Source of the DNA: an uncultured Lachnospiraceae bacterium
GTDB taxonomy: Bacteria > Bacillota > Clostridia > Lachnospirales > Lachnospiraceae
Assembly (NCBI GenBank): GCA_947176785.1
Contig: CAMWSA010000285.1
Coordinates: forward strand, 1 to 5,293
Direction of reading: 5' to 3'
Length of the DNA stretch: 5,293 nt
Numbering within the stretch: the first letter of the stretch is position 1; the number at the start of each line of letters is the position of its first letter. A program made the position numbers and the translations under genes. The notes under the pieces are model-generated. The model was not told the DNA's origin and ran no database searches. It saw nothing but the letters and a program-made list of their open reading frames with translations. Shown here piece by piece: positions 1 to 4,739 of this stretch.

Positions 1-491
1 CTGCCGATGGGGCGGCGCAGATCCTCCAGGACAAAGCCAAAACGTTGAAACATGCTCTCCATATCCTGCCGCCAGGAATAGCCCCGCAGCGCCTCCATCT
101 TCCGCTGCAGGCTGTCATATCTGCCAAGAAGCTGCTTGTCATCTGACTCCTTCATCTGCTCCTCCAGTTCGTTCATCTGCTTTTCGCAGGCAAAAACCGG
201 GGCAAATACCTTCTTGATCTCCTCCTCCACCGAAATCTCCTTGTCCTCAAAGTTCACCTGGCGCAGGAAACCGATCTCCTGTTTTCCCGCCATAGTGATA
301 CCACATTCCTCGTCGCTGTCCAGATTGTTCATCTGGATATCCCCCACGATGAGCTTCAGCAGTGTGGTTTTACCGCAGCCATTGCGGCCCACGATGGCGA
401 TTTTCTCCTTGTCGTGTACGTCAAAGTTTACATCCTCCAATATGGTATCTGCCCCGTACTGTACCAGGGCATGCCTAATCTGATATCTCAT
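1..491 (-). CDS. ABC-F family ATP-binding protein, N-terminal fragment (runs off the left edge)
   Basis: ABC-F proteins are soluble twin-ATPase proteins without membrane segments. Many bind the ribosomal E site and act in translation or antibiotic protection. About 163 N-terminal residues are visible. The start MRYQIRHALVQYGADTILED is followed by a clear Walker A, GRNGCGKTT (about residues 35-43), and a Q-loop glutamine in IGFLRQ (about 73-78). A charged, probably helical stretch follows (about 85-135, rich in E and K). No transmembrane segment is visible. The signature motif, Walker B, inter-domain linker and second ATPase domain lie beyond the edge, so the subfamily cannot be set. The ATG at 491 is chosen because it opens on the usual first strand. 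A GTG at 503 in the same frame, with AAGGG four bases upstream, is an alternative that would add four residues. It follows rsmH on the same strand after 191 bases, which carry possible promoter elements. Confidence 0.9.
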   Translation of the reverse strand, partial: MRYQIRHALVQYGADTILEDVNFDVHDKEKIAIVGRNGCGKTTLLKLIVGDIQMNNLDSDEECGITMAGKQEIGFLRQVNFEDKEISVEEEIKKVFAPVFACEKQMNELEEQMKESDDKQLLGRYDSLQRKMEALRGYSWRQDMESMFQRFGFVLEDLRRPIG

Positions 492-515
492 AATTCCGTC
501 CACTAATCCCTTCTA

Positions 516-587
516 TATTAGAGTTCCGCATGTTCTTCCTTAACTTTCTCTGTGCCGGCTATTTAGAGTCCTGCATGTTCTCTTCAA
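516..587 (-). repeat. Two direct copies of a ~27-base promoter-like element upstream of the ABC-F gene
   Basis: Read on the minus strand, 587-562 and 543-517 are imperfect copies sharing GAACATGC(A/G)G(G/A)ACTCTAA. The GAACATGC cores are exactly 45 bp apart (573-580 and 528-535). Each copy starts with a weak -35-like hexamer (TTGAAG or TTAAGG) and ends in a weak -10-like one (TAAATA or TAATAT), spaced 16-17. The conserved part is the would-be spacer, which suggests either a protein-binding site or a duplicated promoter for the ABC-F gene. The repeat is directly visible; its regulatory role is inference. An inverted GAACATGC also occurs on the plus strand at 656-663. Confidence 0.5.
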
Positions 588-600
588 GCACACAATACCG

Positions 601-643
601 CTGCTCCACATCACGCCGCTTCAAGGCGTCCTATATGGAGCAG
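601..643. other. Strong hairpin in the rsmH / ABC-F intergenic spacer
   Basis: CTGCTCCACAT (601-611) pairs with ATATGGAGCAG (633-643), with a single mismatch in 11 bp. Inside it, ACGCC (613-617) pairs with GGCGT (625-629) around a 7-base loop. It lies 40 bases beyond the rsmH stop and upstream of the ABC-F promoter-like repeats, where a transcription terminator or a processing stem would be expected. There is no T-run after it on either strand, so it is not a standard intrinsic terminator. Confidence 0.55.
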
Positions 644-682
644 TGTTCATTCCGGGAACATGCTGCTGAGATTACCCCAGCC

Positions 683-1723
683 TCACCCCTTCACGGCCCA
701 GCGCAGCTTTGTGGAGCGTGCCCGGCCGTTGGCTCTGCATTCCTCCGGTGTGGGGCGTACCACCTCTCCGGAGATCTCTGTGAAAACATGCTGCCGGTAA
801 AACTCTTGAAATGCCTTTTTAACCAGCCTGTCCTCCCCGGAGTGAAAGGTCAGGATGGCTACCCTTCCCCCCGCCGCCAAGGCCTGGGGCAATATATTTA
901 AAAATGCTTCCAGCACCTCGAACTCATTATTCACGTCTATCCGCAGCGCCTGAAACACTCTCTGGCAGGTTTTTTTCAAAAGCTCCCTCTTCTCCCCGCC
1001 CTCCGGTAAAAAATCCAGAGCCGCTTCAACTGTCCTGCGCAGATCCGTGGTAGTGCGGATGACTCTGCCCTTTTTCCGCTGCCTGACAATGAATCCGGCA
1101 ATCTCTCCGGCATAGGGCTCATCTGCGTTTTCCACCAGCATCCCCTGGATTTCCTCCCGGCCAAGCTGTGCCAGCCGCTGCCAGGCCGGAATGCCGTTCT
1201 CCGGGTCCAGCCGCAGGTCCAGCACACCGTCCAGCTTATAGGAAAATCCCCTCTCCGGATTATCGATCTGCATGGAGGATACCCCCAGATCCGCCATCAC
1301 AAACTGAAAGGGGCCATATTTCCGGGCGACCGTGTCTATATGGGCAAAATTTTCCCTGACAGCCGTAAAAATATCCTCACCATATCCCGCCTTTCCCAAG
1401 CGCTCCCGCGTCCTGACAATCTCAATGGGGTCCACATCCAGCCCATAGAGATGCCCCCTGCCCTGTAGGCATTCCAGCATCCTTCTGGCATGGCCTCCAT
1501 AGCCCAAGGTGGCGTCCAGTCCGGTCTCCCCGGGCCGGATCCGAAGTACTCCCAGCACTTCCTCCACCATGACGGGCAGGTGCATTCCCGCCGGAGTACT
1601 GCCCTTCTCAATGACTCTGGCCACTGTCCCGGCATATTTTTCAGGATTATGCTCCTTATATTTTTCCTCGAAGGTTTTCGGGTGAGTGCCCGAATACCGC
1701 TTTCTGCGCTTATGCTCTTCCAT
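683..1723 (-). CDS. rsmH: RsmH-type 16S rRNA (cytosine-N4)-methyltransferase, long-N-terminus form
   Basis: RsmH uses S-adenosylmethionine to N4-methylate C1402 in the decoding centre of 16S rRNA. The 346-aa protein has the family motifs in order: GLDATLGYGGHARRML (68-83, SAM loop), YGLDVDP (93-99), ADLGVSSMQID (144-154), RGFSYKLDGVLDLRLDP (158-174), CQRVFQALRIDVNNEFE (253-269), LTFHSGEDRLVK (291-302) and NGRARSTKLRW (332-342). Unlike the common cell-division-cluster enzyme, it has about 45 extra basic and charged residues before the usual HLPVMVEEVL opening. It also has LDLRLD for LDMRMD and FHSGEDR for FHSLEDR. The ATG at 1723 has AGGAG six bases upstream; the overlapping ATG at 1726 has only three, and an upstream TTG at 1771 lacks a good site. 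It stands alone with its own promoter rather than with mraZ or ftsL, so it may be a second RsmH-like copy with a shifted target. The family is certain; the exact substrate is less so. Confidence 0.95.
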   Translation of the reverse strand: MEEHKRRKRYSGTHPKTFEEKYKEHNPEKYAGTVARVIEKGSTPAGMHLPVMVEEVLGVLRIRPGETGLDATLGYGGHARRMLECLQGRGHLYGLDVDPIEIVRTRERLGKAGYGEDIFTAVRENFAHIDTVARKYGPFQFVMADLGVSSMQIDNPERGFSYKLDGVLDLRLDPENGIPAWQRLAQLGREEIQGMLVENADEPYAGEIAGFIVRQRKKGRVIRTTTDLRRTVEAALDFLPEGGEKRELLKKTCQRVFQALRIDVNNEFEVLEAFLNILPQALAAGGRVAILTFHSGEDRLVKKAFQEFYRQHVFTEISGEVVRPTPEECRANGRARSTKLRWAVKG

Positions 1724-1797
1724 CATCCGCTCCTGTCTTCTCCATGGCAGACCTATAGGGAGTTCATCCAATTCCCGTTCAGGGTGCAGCCAATCTC

Positions 1798-1826
1798 ATT
1801 ATACTAGGCTTTTCCCAATATATCCA
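1798..1826 (-). promoter_or_regulatory. Sigma-A-like promoter for rsmH
   Basis: On the minus strand TGGATA (1826-1821, 4 of 6 to consensus) is followed after exactly 17 bases by a perfect TATAAT (1803-1798). Transcription would start near 1791, leaving a leader of about 67 bases before the AGGAG and ATG of rsmH. It makes rsmH independent of the upstream SOS-controlled pair. Confidence 0.7.
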
Positions 1827-1849
1827 CTGTTTTCCAAAAAATCTGCCCG

Positions 1850-1875
1850 GGATATTTATGGCGGAATATTTATGC
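1850..1875. repeat. Imperfect 13-bp tandem repeat
   Basis: GGATATTTATGGC (1850-1862) is followed directly by GGAATATTTATGC (1863-1875). It lies between the DUF262 stop codon and the rsmH promoter. On the minus strand it falls inside a weak GGGAT/ATCCC stem (1876-1880 with 1849-1853), followed seven bases later by six T residues. A feeble terminator for the DUF262 gene is possible but not convincing. Confidence 0.5.
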
Positions 1876-1886
1876 ATCCCAAAAGC

Positions 1887-3320
1887 TTAAGCCATGCCGC
1901 CTCCCGGCCTGTCTCCGCACTTCAAGAAAGCATGCAGCGCTTTAAGCATGTGGCGATAATTTTTCTTCTGGTCGGCACAGTAAGTGTTGTTCTCCTCCGC
2001 ATACTGCTTCATCCACCCCTCCAAATCAATATCCTGCCTGTACGAATAGGCTACTATGGCAAGCAGGGACAGCCTGTTTTGATACTCCAACAGCCTCGAG
2101 CCGTACCGGATTGTCCTCTCCTCCAGATCCTCCAGGGTGTCCCGGAATAATGCCATATCCTCCCGCAGGTCCATTGGGTCAATCCCCACGTTTTCGGCAA
2201 TAAAAATCTCCTCCTCCGAAAAAACGCTTTCTTCTCCGTTACACACTCCGTCTTTTCCTTCTATGTGCAGAAATTCCCCCATCAGGTTTTCCAACATCTC
2301 CAGCTTGTCCCTGATCACTGCCCTGTCCTTTGTCCCCTTGCCCCTGTCAAGCCCGTCGAACAGGCGGCCTTCCGACTCCCTGTGCCGGAGGCGGTTCTGA
2401 AACTCACCCAAAAACTCCACATATTTGCTATCGCCTATCCCAAGCGAAGTGAATCTGTCAAAAAGCGTCAGGAAAAGAAAAGCATCCTTACTGTTAAACA
2501 AATTCCGCGCTTCGCCTGTGACCACTTTCTCCAATCTGCGCAAATTGCCCGCCAGCCTCTCAAACTCCTCTTTAGCGGCATGTTCATTCAGATAGGCACA
2601 GATCGCCTTAGTCTGCTTCTTCCAGTGATCCAGGTGGCCTGTACACATGACCGTCTCCACAATGACCCTTTCCACCACACCCTTTACCTTTTCCGTCTCC
2701 GTAAAACTGCTACATTCCAGAAAGAACCTGTAATCCAGCATCTCTCGAATATCTCTGGCGAAATTGTCTATGTAGGTAAATGCCTTCTGATTCGTGTTCA
2801 TGGATGTGTGGTTGTTATATCTCTTGATCAGCTGTGAAATTCTGTGGTTGTCACAGTGTTCATGTATCACAGTCTCTATCTGATACTCGTTAAACTTCTT
2901 TTTCAATTCGTCAGGCAGTCTGTCATAGGGCATATTCAGGATGTCAAATGCCGCATCCTCCCATACGATATTCCCGTCCGCATCAACAAGGACTTTCCCC
3001 TCCCCGTCCCTTGCCTTTTCCCTGTACGGGATGACGGAATTCTCAACTGCGGAGGTTATCTTGTAATTGCCGTGCCTGTACTTTTTCAGGGCCGCTGTCC
3101 TCTGGCCGCCATCCACGATCCAGAGTTGAGAACTGTCCTCCTCTCCCAATATGATGGGAGGCATATAGTCATCCGTCAATACCGTGACAATCAGTTCATT
3201 CACCTGTTCATTGCTCCACACAAACTGTCTCTGCACATCCGCGTCATTGCGTATATCCAGATCCCTCACTTTGTTCAAATACATATCCATTGTGTAAGTC
3301 TGTCTCCGTTTCTTAGTCAT
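1887..3320 (-). CDS. DUF262 (GmrSD N-terminal-like) domain protein
   Basis: DUF262 is a ParB-like-fold domain found in GmrSD-type nucleases and several phage-defence proteins, where the DGQQR motif helps bind or hydrolyse nucleotide. In this 477-aa protein the domain covers about residues 8-200: RQFVW (31-35), the NELIVTVLTDDYMPPIIL strand-helix (41-58), IVDGGQRTAAL (68-78) and YNNHTSMNTNQKAF (168-181). The second residue of the signature is G, not Q (DGGQR). Residues 200-470 look mostly helical and charged, with no HNH or DUF1524 nuclease motif and no membrane segment. The ATG at 3320 is chosen for its GGAGG eight bases upstream; the frame stays open to 3359 but has no such site there. It follows the sigma-like gene after 128 bases, probably in the same LexA-controlled unit. 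The domain call is firm. The activity is unknown, because the usual partner nuclease domain is missing. Confidence 0.88.
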   Translation of the reverse strand: MTKKRRQTYTMDMYLNKVRDLDIRNDADVQRQFVWSNEQVNELIVTVLTDDYMPPIILGEEDSSQLWIVDGGQRTAALKKYRHGNYKITSAVENSVIPYREKARDGEGKVLVDADGNIVWEDAAFDILNMPYDRLPDELKKKFNEYQIETVIHEHCDNHRISQLIKRYNNHTSMNTNQKAFTYIDNFARDIREMLDYRFFLECSSFTETEKVKGVVERVIVETVMCTGHLDHWKKQTKAICAYLNEHAAKEEFERLAGNLRRLEKVVTGEARNLFNSKDAFLFLTLFDRFTSLGIGDSKYVEFLGEFQNRLRHRESEGRLFDGLDRGKGTKDRAVIRDKLEMLENLMGEFLHIEGKDGVCNGEESVFSEEEIFIAENVGIDPMDLREDMALFRDTLEDLEERTIRYGSRLLEYQNRLSLLAIVAYSYRQDIDLEGWMKQYAEENNTYCADQKKNYRHMLKALHAFLKCGDRPGGGMA

Positions 3321-3342
3321 TGTACATGCCTCCAATCTCTGA

Positions 3343-3371
3343 ATTATGGTGGACAACATTGAACTCGTCTA
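3343..3371 (-). promoter_or_regulatory. Possible weak internal promoter for the DUF262 gene
   Basis: On the minus strand TAGACG (3371-3366, 4 of 6) lies exactly 17 bases before CATAAT (3348-3343, 5 of 6). A transcript from here would start just upstream of the GGAGG site of the DUF262 gene. It could give SOS-independent expression, but matches of this quality also occur by chance. Confidence 0.2.
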
Positions 3372-3448
3372 CTTTCCGTCCTTGCCAAAACCATATGCGC
3401 AGGTTCATATAAGACTTCATCTTCCATTTCTGCTGTCCTTTACTACAT

Positions 3449-4003
3449 TTATAATAGAACAGATACGTTTCTGTAGGAGTGTATCGCCGAATTGCACTCC
3501 GCCAGCTGTTTCTCATTAATATGCAGCTGTGTCCGTATCTCGCAGGGGGAGTACCCCACTGCGCTCATCTCCAGTACTTTCTTCTGCAAGCCGGAAAGCC
3601 TTTCCAGATATCGCAGCATTCTTGTGCTATATCCCTCCTCTTTTCCCAGGACTTCTCTCTCCACATCAAAGCTGCCCGCAATCCCGTCGCCCAGCGTTTC
3701 GCTCTCATCCTCATCCACAGGCGTATCTATGGAAACCGACATTCTCTCCGCCCTGCGTTTCTCCCTGTTCCTCCGTGTGATCTCCGTTTTGACCCTGTTC
3801 AGAAGGCAGGAATACAGAAACCCGTCAAAGTCCCCGCTGCCGTCATATCGCCTTATGGCGTCTGCAAATACTTCATTTGCCAAAGAATAAAAGTCATCTG
3901 TATCCATGTCCGAAAGCCCGCCGAATTTCAGCAGAATCCTGTCCACAAGCCCTCTGAGCCTCCGCGCATTATCCTTATAATAGGTATTTAATATCTCTTC
4001 CAT
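3449..4003 (-). CDS. Small sigma-70-like factor (regions 2 and 4), SOS-controlled
   Basis: It has the layout of a compact sigma-70 family protein, which would direct RNA polymerase to specific promoters; its targets are unknown. Of 184 residues, about 10-85 match region 2: DDFYSLANEVFADAIRRYD, then FDGFLYSCLLNRVKTEITRR with a basic RREKRR-like end near 77-84. An acidic linker (SIDTPVDEDESETLGD, 91-106) follows. Residues about 128-175 fit a region-4 helix-turn-helix: RYLERLSGLQKKVLEMSAVG and SPCEIRTQLHINEKQLAEC. The ATG at 4003 has AGGGAGG just upstream. The frame extends to a GTG at 4048, but that sits at the predicted transcription start (about 4047) and has no ribosome site. It is first in a unit with the DUF262 gene and lies under a promoter holding a LexA box. 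It could instead be a sigma-like adaptor rather than a working sigma factor. Confidence 0.82.
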   Translation of the reverse strand: MEEILNTYYKDNARRLRGLVDRILLKFGGLSDMDTDDFYSLANEVFADAIRRYDGSGDFDGFLYSCLLNRVKTEITRRNREKRRAERMSVSIDTPVDEDESETLGDGIAGSFDVEREVLGKEEGYSTRMLRYLERLSGLQKKVLEMSAVGYSPCEIRTQLHINEKQLAECNSAIHSYRNVSVLL

Positions 4004-4053
4004 GCCGCCTCCCTGTTCTCTTCCATTTTGTCTGTCAGTATTTGACACTGTTA

Positions 4054-4082
4054 AGTATAGAACTTATGTTCTGTTTTGTCAA
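4054..4082 (-). promoter_or_regulatory. Near-consensus promoter of the sigma-like / DUF262 unit
   Basis: On the minus strand a perfect TTGACA (4082-4077) is followed by exactly 17 bases and then TATACT (4059-4054, 5 of 6). The predicted start is about 4047, giving a leader of about 44 bases to the ATG at 4003. Such a strong promoter with an operator inside the spacer is the classic layout of a gene kept off by a repressor. Confidence 0.85.
4059..4072. promoter_or_regulatory. LexA (SOS) box 1, in the spacer of the sigma-gene promoter
   Basis: AGAACTTATGTTCT is a perfect outer palindrome fitting the Gram-positive LexA core GAAC-N4-GTTC (core 4060-4071). It abuts the -10 hexamer and lies wholly inside the 17-base spacer, so a bound repressor would block RNA polymerase directly. 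The site is visible; control by LexA is inferred from the known consensus. Confidence 0.8.
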
Positions 4083-4088
4083 TAGGGT

Positions 4089-4116
4089 TTTCGAACGTTA
4101 GTTCTATTTTTATAAA
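4089..4116 (+). promoter_or_regulatory. Tentative divergent promoter for the plus-strand unit
   Basis: TTTCGA (4089-4094, 3 of 6) lies 16 bases before TATAAA (4111-4116, 4 of 6), with the second LexA box between them. The -35 is poor, so the call rests mainly on the divergent layout and the operator position. Transcription would start near 4123 and give a leader of about 355 bases. Confidence 0.3.
4092..4105. promoter_or_regulatory. LexA (SOS) box 2
   Basis: CGAACGTTAGTTCT contains GAAC-N4-GTTC at 4093-4104, preceded by the C preferred in the Bacillus-type consensus. Its centre is 33 bp, about three helical turns, from the centre of box 1. It lies 10 bp upstream of the minus-strand -35 hexamer and overlaps the possible plus-strand promoter. 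It could therefore assist repression of the sigma unit, repress the divergent unit, or both. Confidence 0.72.
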
Positions 4117-4317
4117 AATCTATTTTTAAAAGGAGAAGAAAATTATAGAGGCACATCCACCACCACAGGTCAATTGTAAAATGCTCCTGCAATGTGACAT
4201 GGCCGGACAATAGATGCATAACCTTGCCCTGCTGCTGTCTCGGGAAAAGCAATTTCACATTTGCCTGTGCAATATGCATAGACGATTGCGAAACTATTTC
4301 CGCAAGTGACGGGATTT

Positions 4318-4339
4318 GTGTTAGAAAAAGACCTAACAC
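4318..4339. other. 7-bp hairpin in the leader
   Basis: GTGTTAG (4318-4324) and CTAACAC (4333-4339) are perfect inverted repeats around an 8-base A-rich loop. It sits directly against the larger stem-loop that starts at 4340. Confidence 0.55.
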
Positions 4340-4405
4340 GGTCAATATATACAAAAACGGGCTCCGATGCAGTGGCAAGTCGCCCTTATTTTGTATATAT
4401 TGCCC
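4340..4405. other. 66-base stem-loop with a perfect 14-bp stem
   Basis: CAATATATACAAAA (4343-4356) is perfectly inverted at TTTTGTATATATTG (4389-4402). The stem continues outward with GG/CC after one mismatch (4340-4341 with 4404-4405). It continues inward with GGGC (4359-4362) and GCCC (4382-4385), leaving a 19-base apical loop. There is no T-run after it on the plus strand, so it is not an ordinary terminator. Fitting roles are a structured leader RNA, a small RNA scaffold, a protein-binding palindrome or a miniature inverted-repeat element. Confidence 0.7.
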
Positions 4406-4425
4406 ACTCCCTGTTCCAGAAAAAA

Positions 4426-4440
4426 GCGTTTCGCAAACGC
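4426..4440. other. Compact GC-capped hairpin before the small ORF
   Basis: GCGTTT (4426-4431) and AAACGC (4435-4440) pair around a CGC loop. It ends 20 bases before the AAGGAG of the small ORF, close enough to affect ribosome access or to protect a processed 5' end. Confidence 0.5.
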
Positions 4441-4477
4441 CTATGCAATATGCAAACAGAAAGGAGAACATACTACA

Positions 4478-4726
4478 ATGAACAAGACATCCTGCCGCAT
4501 TGGGGCTTTCCCTGCGGACCACACAACTTTCGGAGGCATCCTCCTTGTTTCCGACTTCAACACAAGCTGTCAGGGAAACGGGTATGCCAAGGGCTCCCGC
4601 ATAGCCCGGCGCATCATAAGCGACCAGAATTTAGACAGGCAATGCGGAAGAAATATTGAAACCAGAAAGCAATATCTCGACAGGCAGTGCAAAAGCAATG
4701 CGGAAACCACAACACAATTCATGTGA
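4478..4726 (+). CDS. Small 82-aa protein with a C-terminal 15-residue tandem repeat
   Basis: I do not recognise this protein. It starts at an ATG preceded by AAAGGAG with 11 bases of spacing. Its TGA overlaps the AGGAG of the next gene, which starts only 13 bases later, so the two are probably translated together. Residues 1-45 hold CRIG, HTTFGG, NTSC and QGNGYAKGSRIA. The glycine spacing faintly recalls a PAAR repeat, but without its usual GD residues, so I give this little weight. Residues 52-66 and 67-81 are tandem copies, LDRQCGRNIETRKQY and LDRQCKSNAETTTQF, identical at nine positions, and the protein ends one residue later. Two repeat codons differ silently (TTA/CTC and CAA/CAG), which hints at selection on the protein. 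The four cysteines (6, 31, 56, 71) are evenly spread. No membrane segment is seen. Confidence 0.6.
   Translation: MNKTSCRIGAFPADHTTFGGILLVSDFNTSCQGNGYAKGSRIARRIISDQNLDRQCGRNIETRKQYLDRQCKSNAETTTQFM
4631..4720 (+). repeat. 45-bp coding tandem repeat (two units)
   Basis: Units 4631-4675 and 4676-4720 encode LDRQC-x2-N-x-ET-x2-Q-(Y/F) twice, in frame and with no gap. GACAGGCA(A/G)TGC is kept at the DNA level in both. The second unit ends at the codon before the final Met and stop. Copy number could vary between strains. Confidence 0.65.
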
Positions 4727-4739
4727 GGAGAACGGCAAA

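Larger units (their letters stand above)
4268..4454. repeat. Two 11-bp direct repeats flanking the stem-loop cluster
   Basis: TGCAATATGCA occurs at 4268-4278 and again at 4444-4454, 176 bp apart, on either side of the three hairpins. The unit is almost palindromic. It may mark the ends of a small inserted or excisable segment, or pair as part of a larger fold; chance is not excluded. Confidence 0.4.
4106..4477 (+). other. Leader or spacer without a convincing gene, rich in inverted repeats
   Basis: No frame here looks coding. It holds an A/T-rich start (4106-4130) and an AAAAGGAG ribosome-site-like string (4128-4135) with no ATG, GTG or TTG at a usable distance. It then holds a 7-bp hairpin (4318-4339), a long stem-loop (4340-4405), a compact hairpin (4426-4440) and the real ribosome site of the next gene (AAGGAG, 4461-4466). 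The clustering of stems could mean a structured leader RNA or a separate small RNA. I recognise no known riboswitch or RNA family. Confidence 0.45.

Noticed and set aside
528..580. SOS box candidates at the GAACATGC cores upstream of the ABC-F gene
   Set aside because: The second half-site GTTC at four-base spacing is missing, so these do not fit GAAC-N4-GTTC.
136..901. Plus-strand reading frames of 115 and 123 residues
   Set aside because: The first is antisense to the ABC-F gene. The second covers the hairpin spacer and the 3' end of rsmH. Both lack ribosome sites and are rich in S, C and P, as expected for shadows.
1724..1771. Longer rsmH start at the TTG at 1771
   Set aside because: It would add 16 residues not seen at the start of this enzyme type and has no ribosome site, whereas the ATG at 1723 has AGGAG at ideal spacing.
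1835..1880. Intrinsic terminator after the DUF262 gene
   Set aside because: The only stem is a 5-bp GGGAT/ATCCC pair with a 22-base loop, and the six T residues begin seven bases after it. This is too weak to call.
3313..3420. 35-codon minus-strand frame (MKSYMNLRIWFW...) ending 8 bases inside the DUF262 start
   Set aside because: The overlap looks like translational coupling, but the start has no properly spaced ribosome site, and the frame continues upstream as an out-of-frame shadow of the sigma-like gene.
4340..4405. Transcription terminator
   Set aside because: The stem is A/T rich and no T-run follows on the plus strand; the minus-strand T-run lies inside the next hairpin loop.
4268..4454. 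CRISPR array or larger repeat array
   Set aside because: There are only two copies of an 11-bp repeat with a 165-base gap and no regular spacer pattern.
4079..4522. 147-residue minus-strand reading frame over the control region and leader
   Set aside because: It runs across both LexA boxes, the strong minus-strand promoter and all stem-loops. It has no ribosome site and no recognisable protein features.
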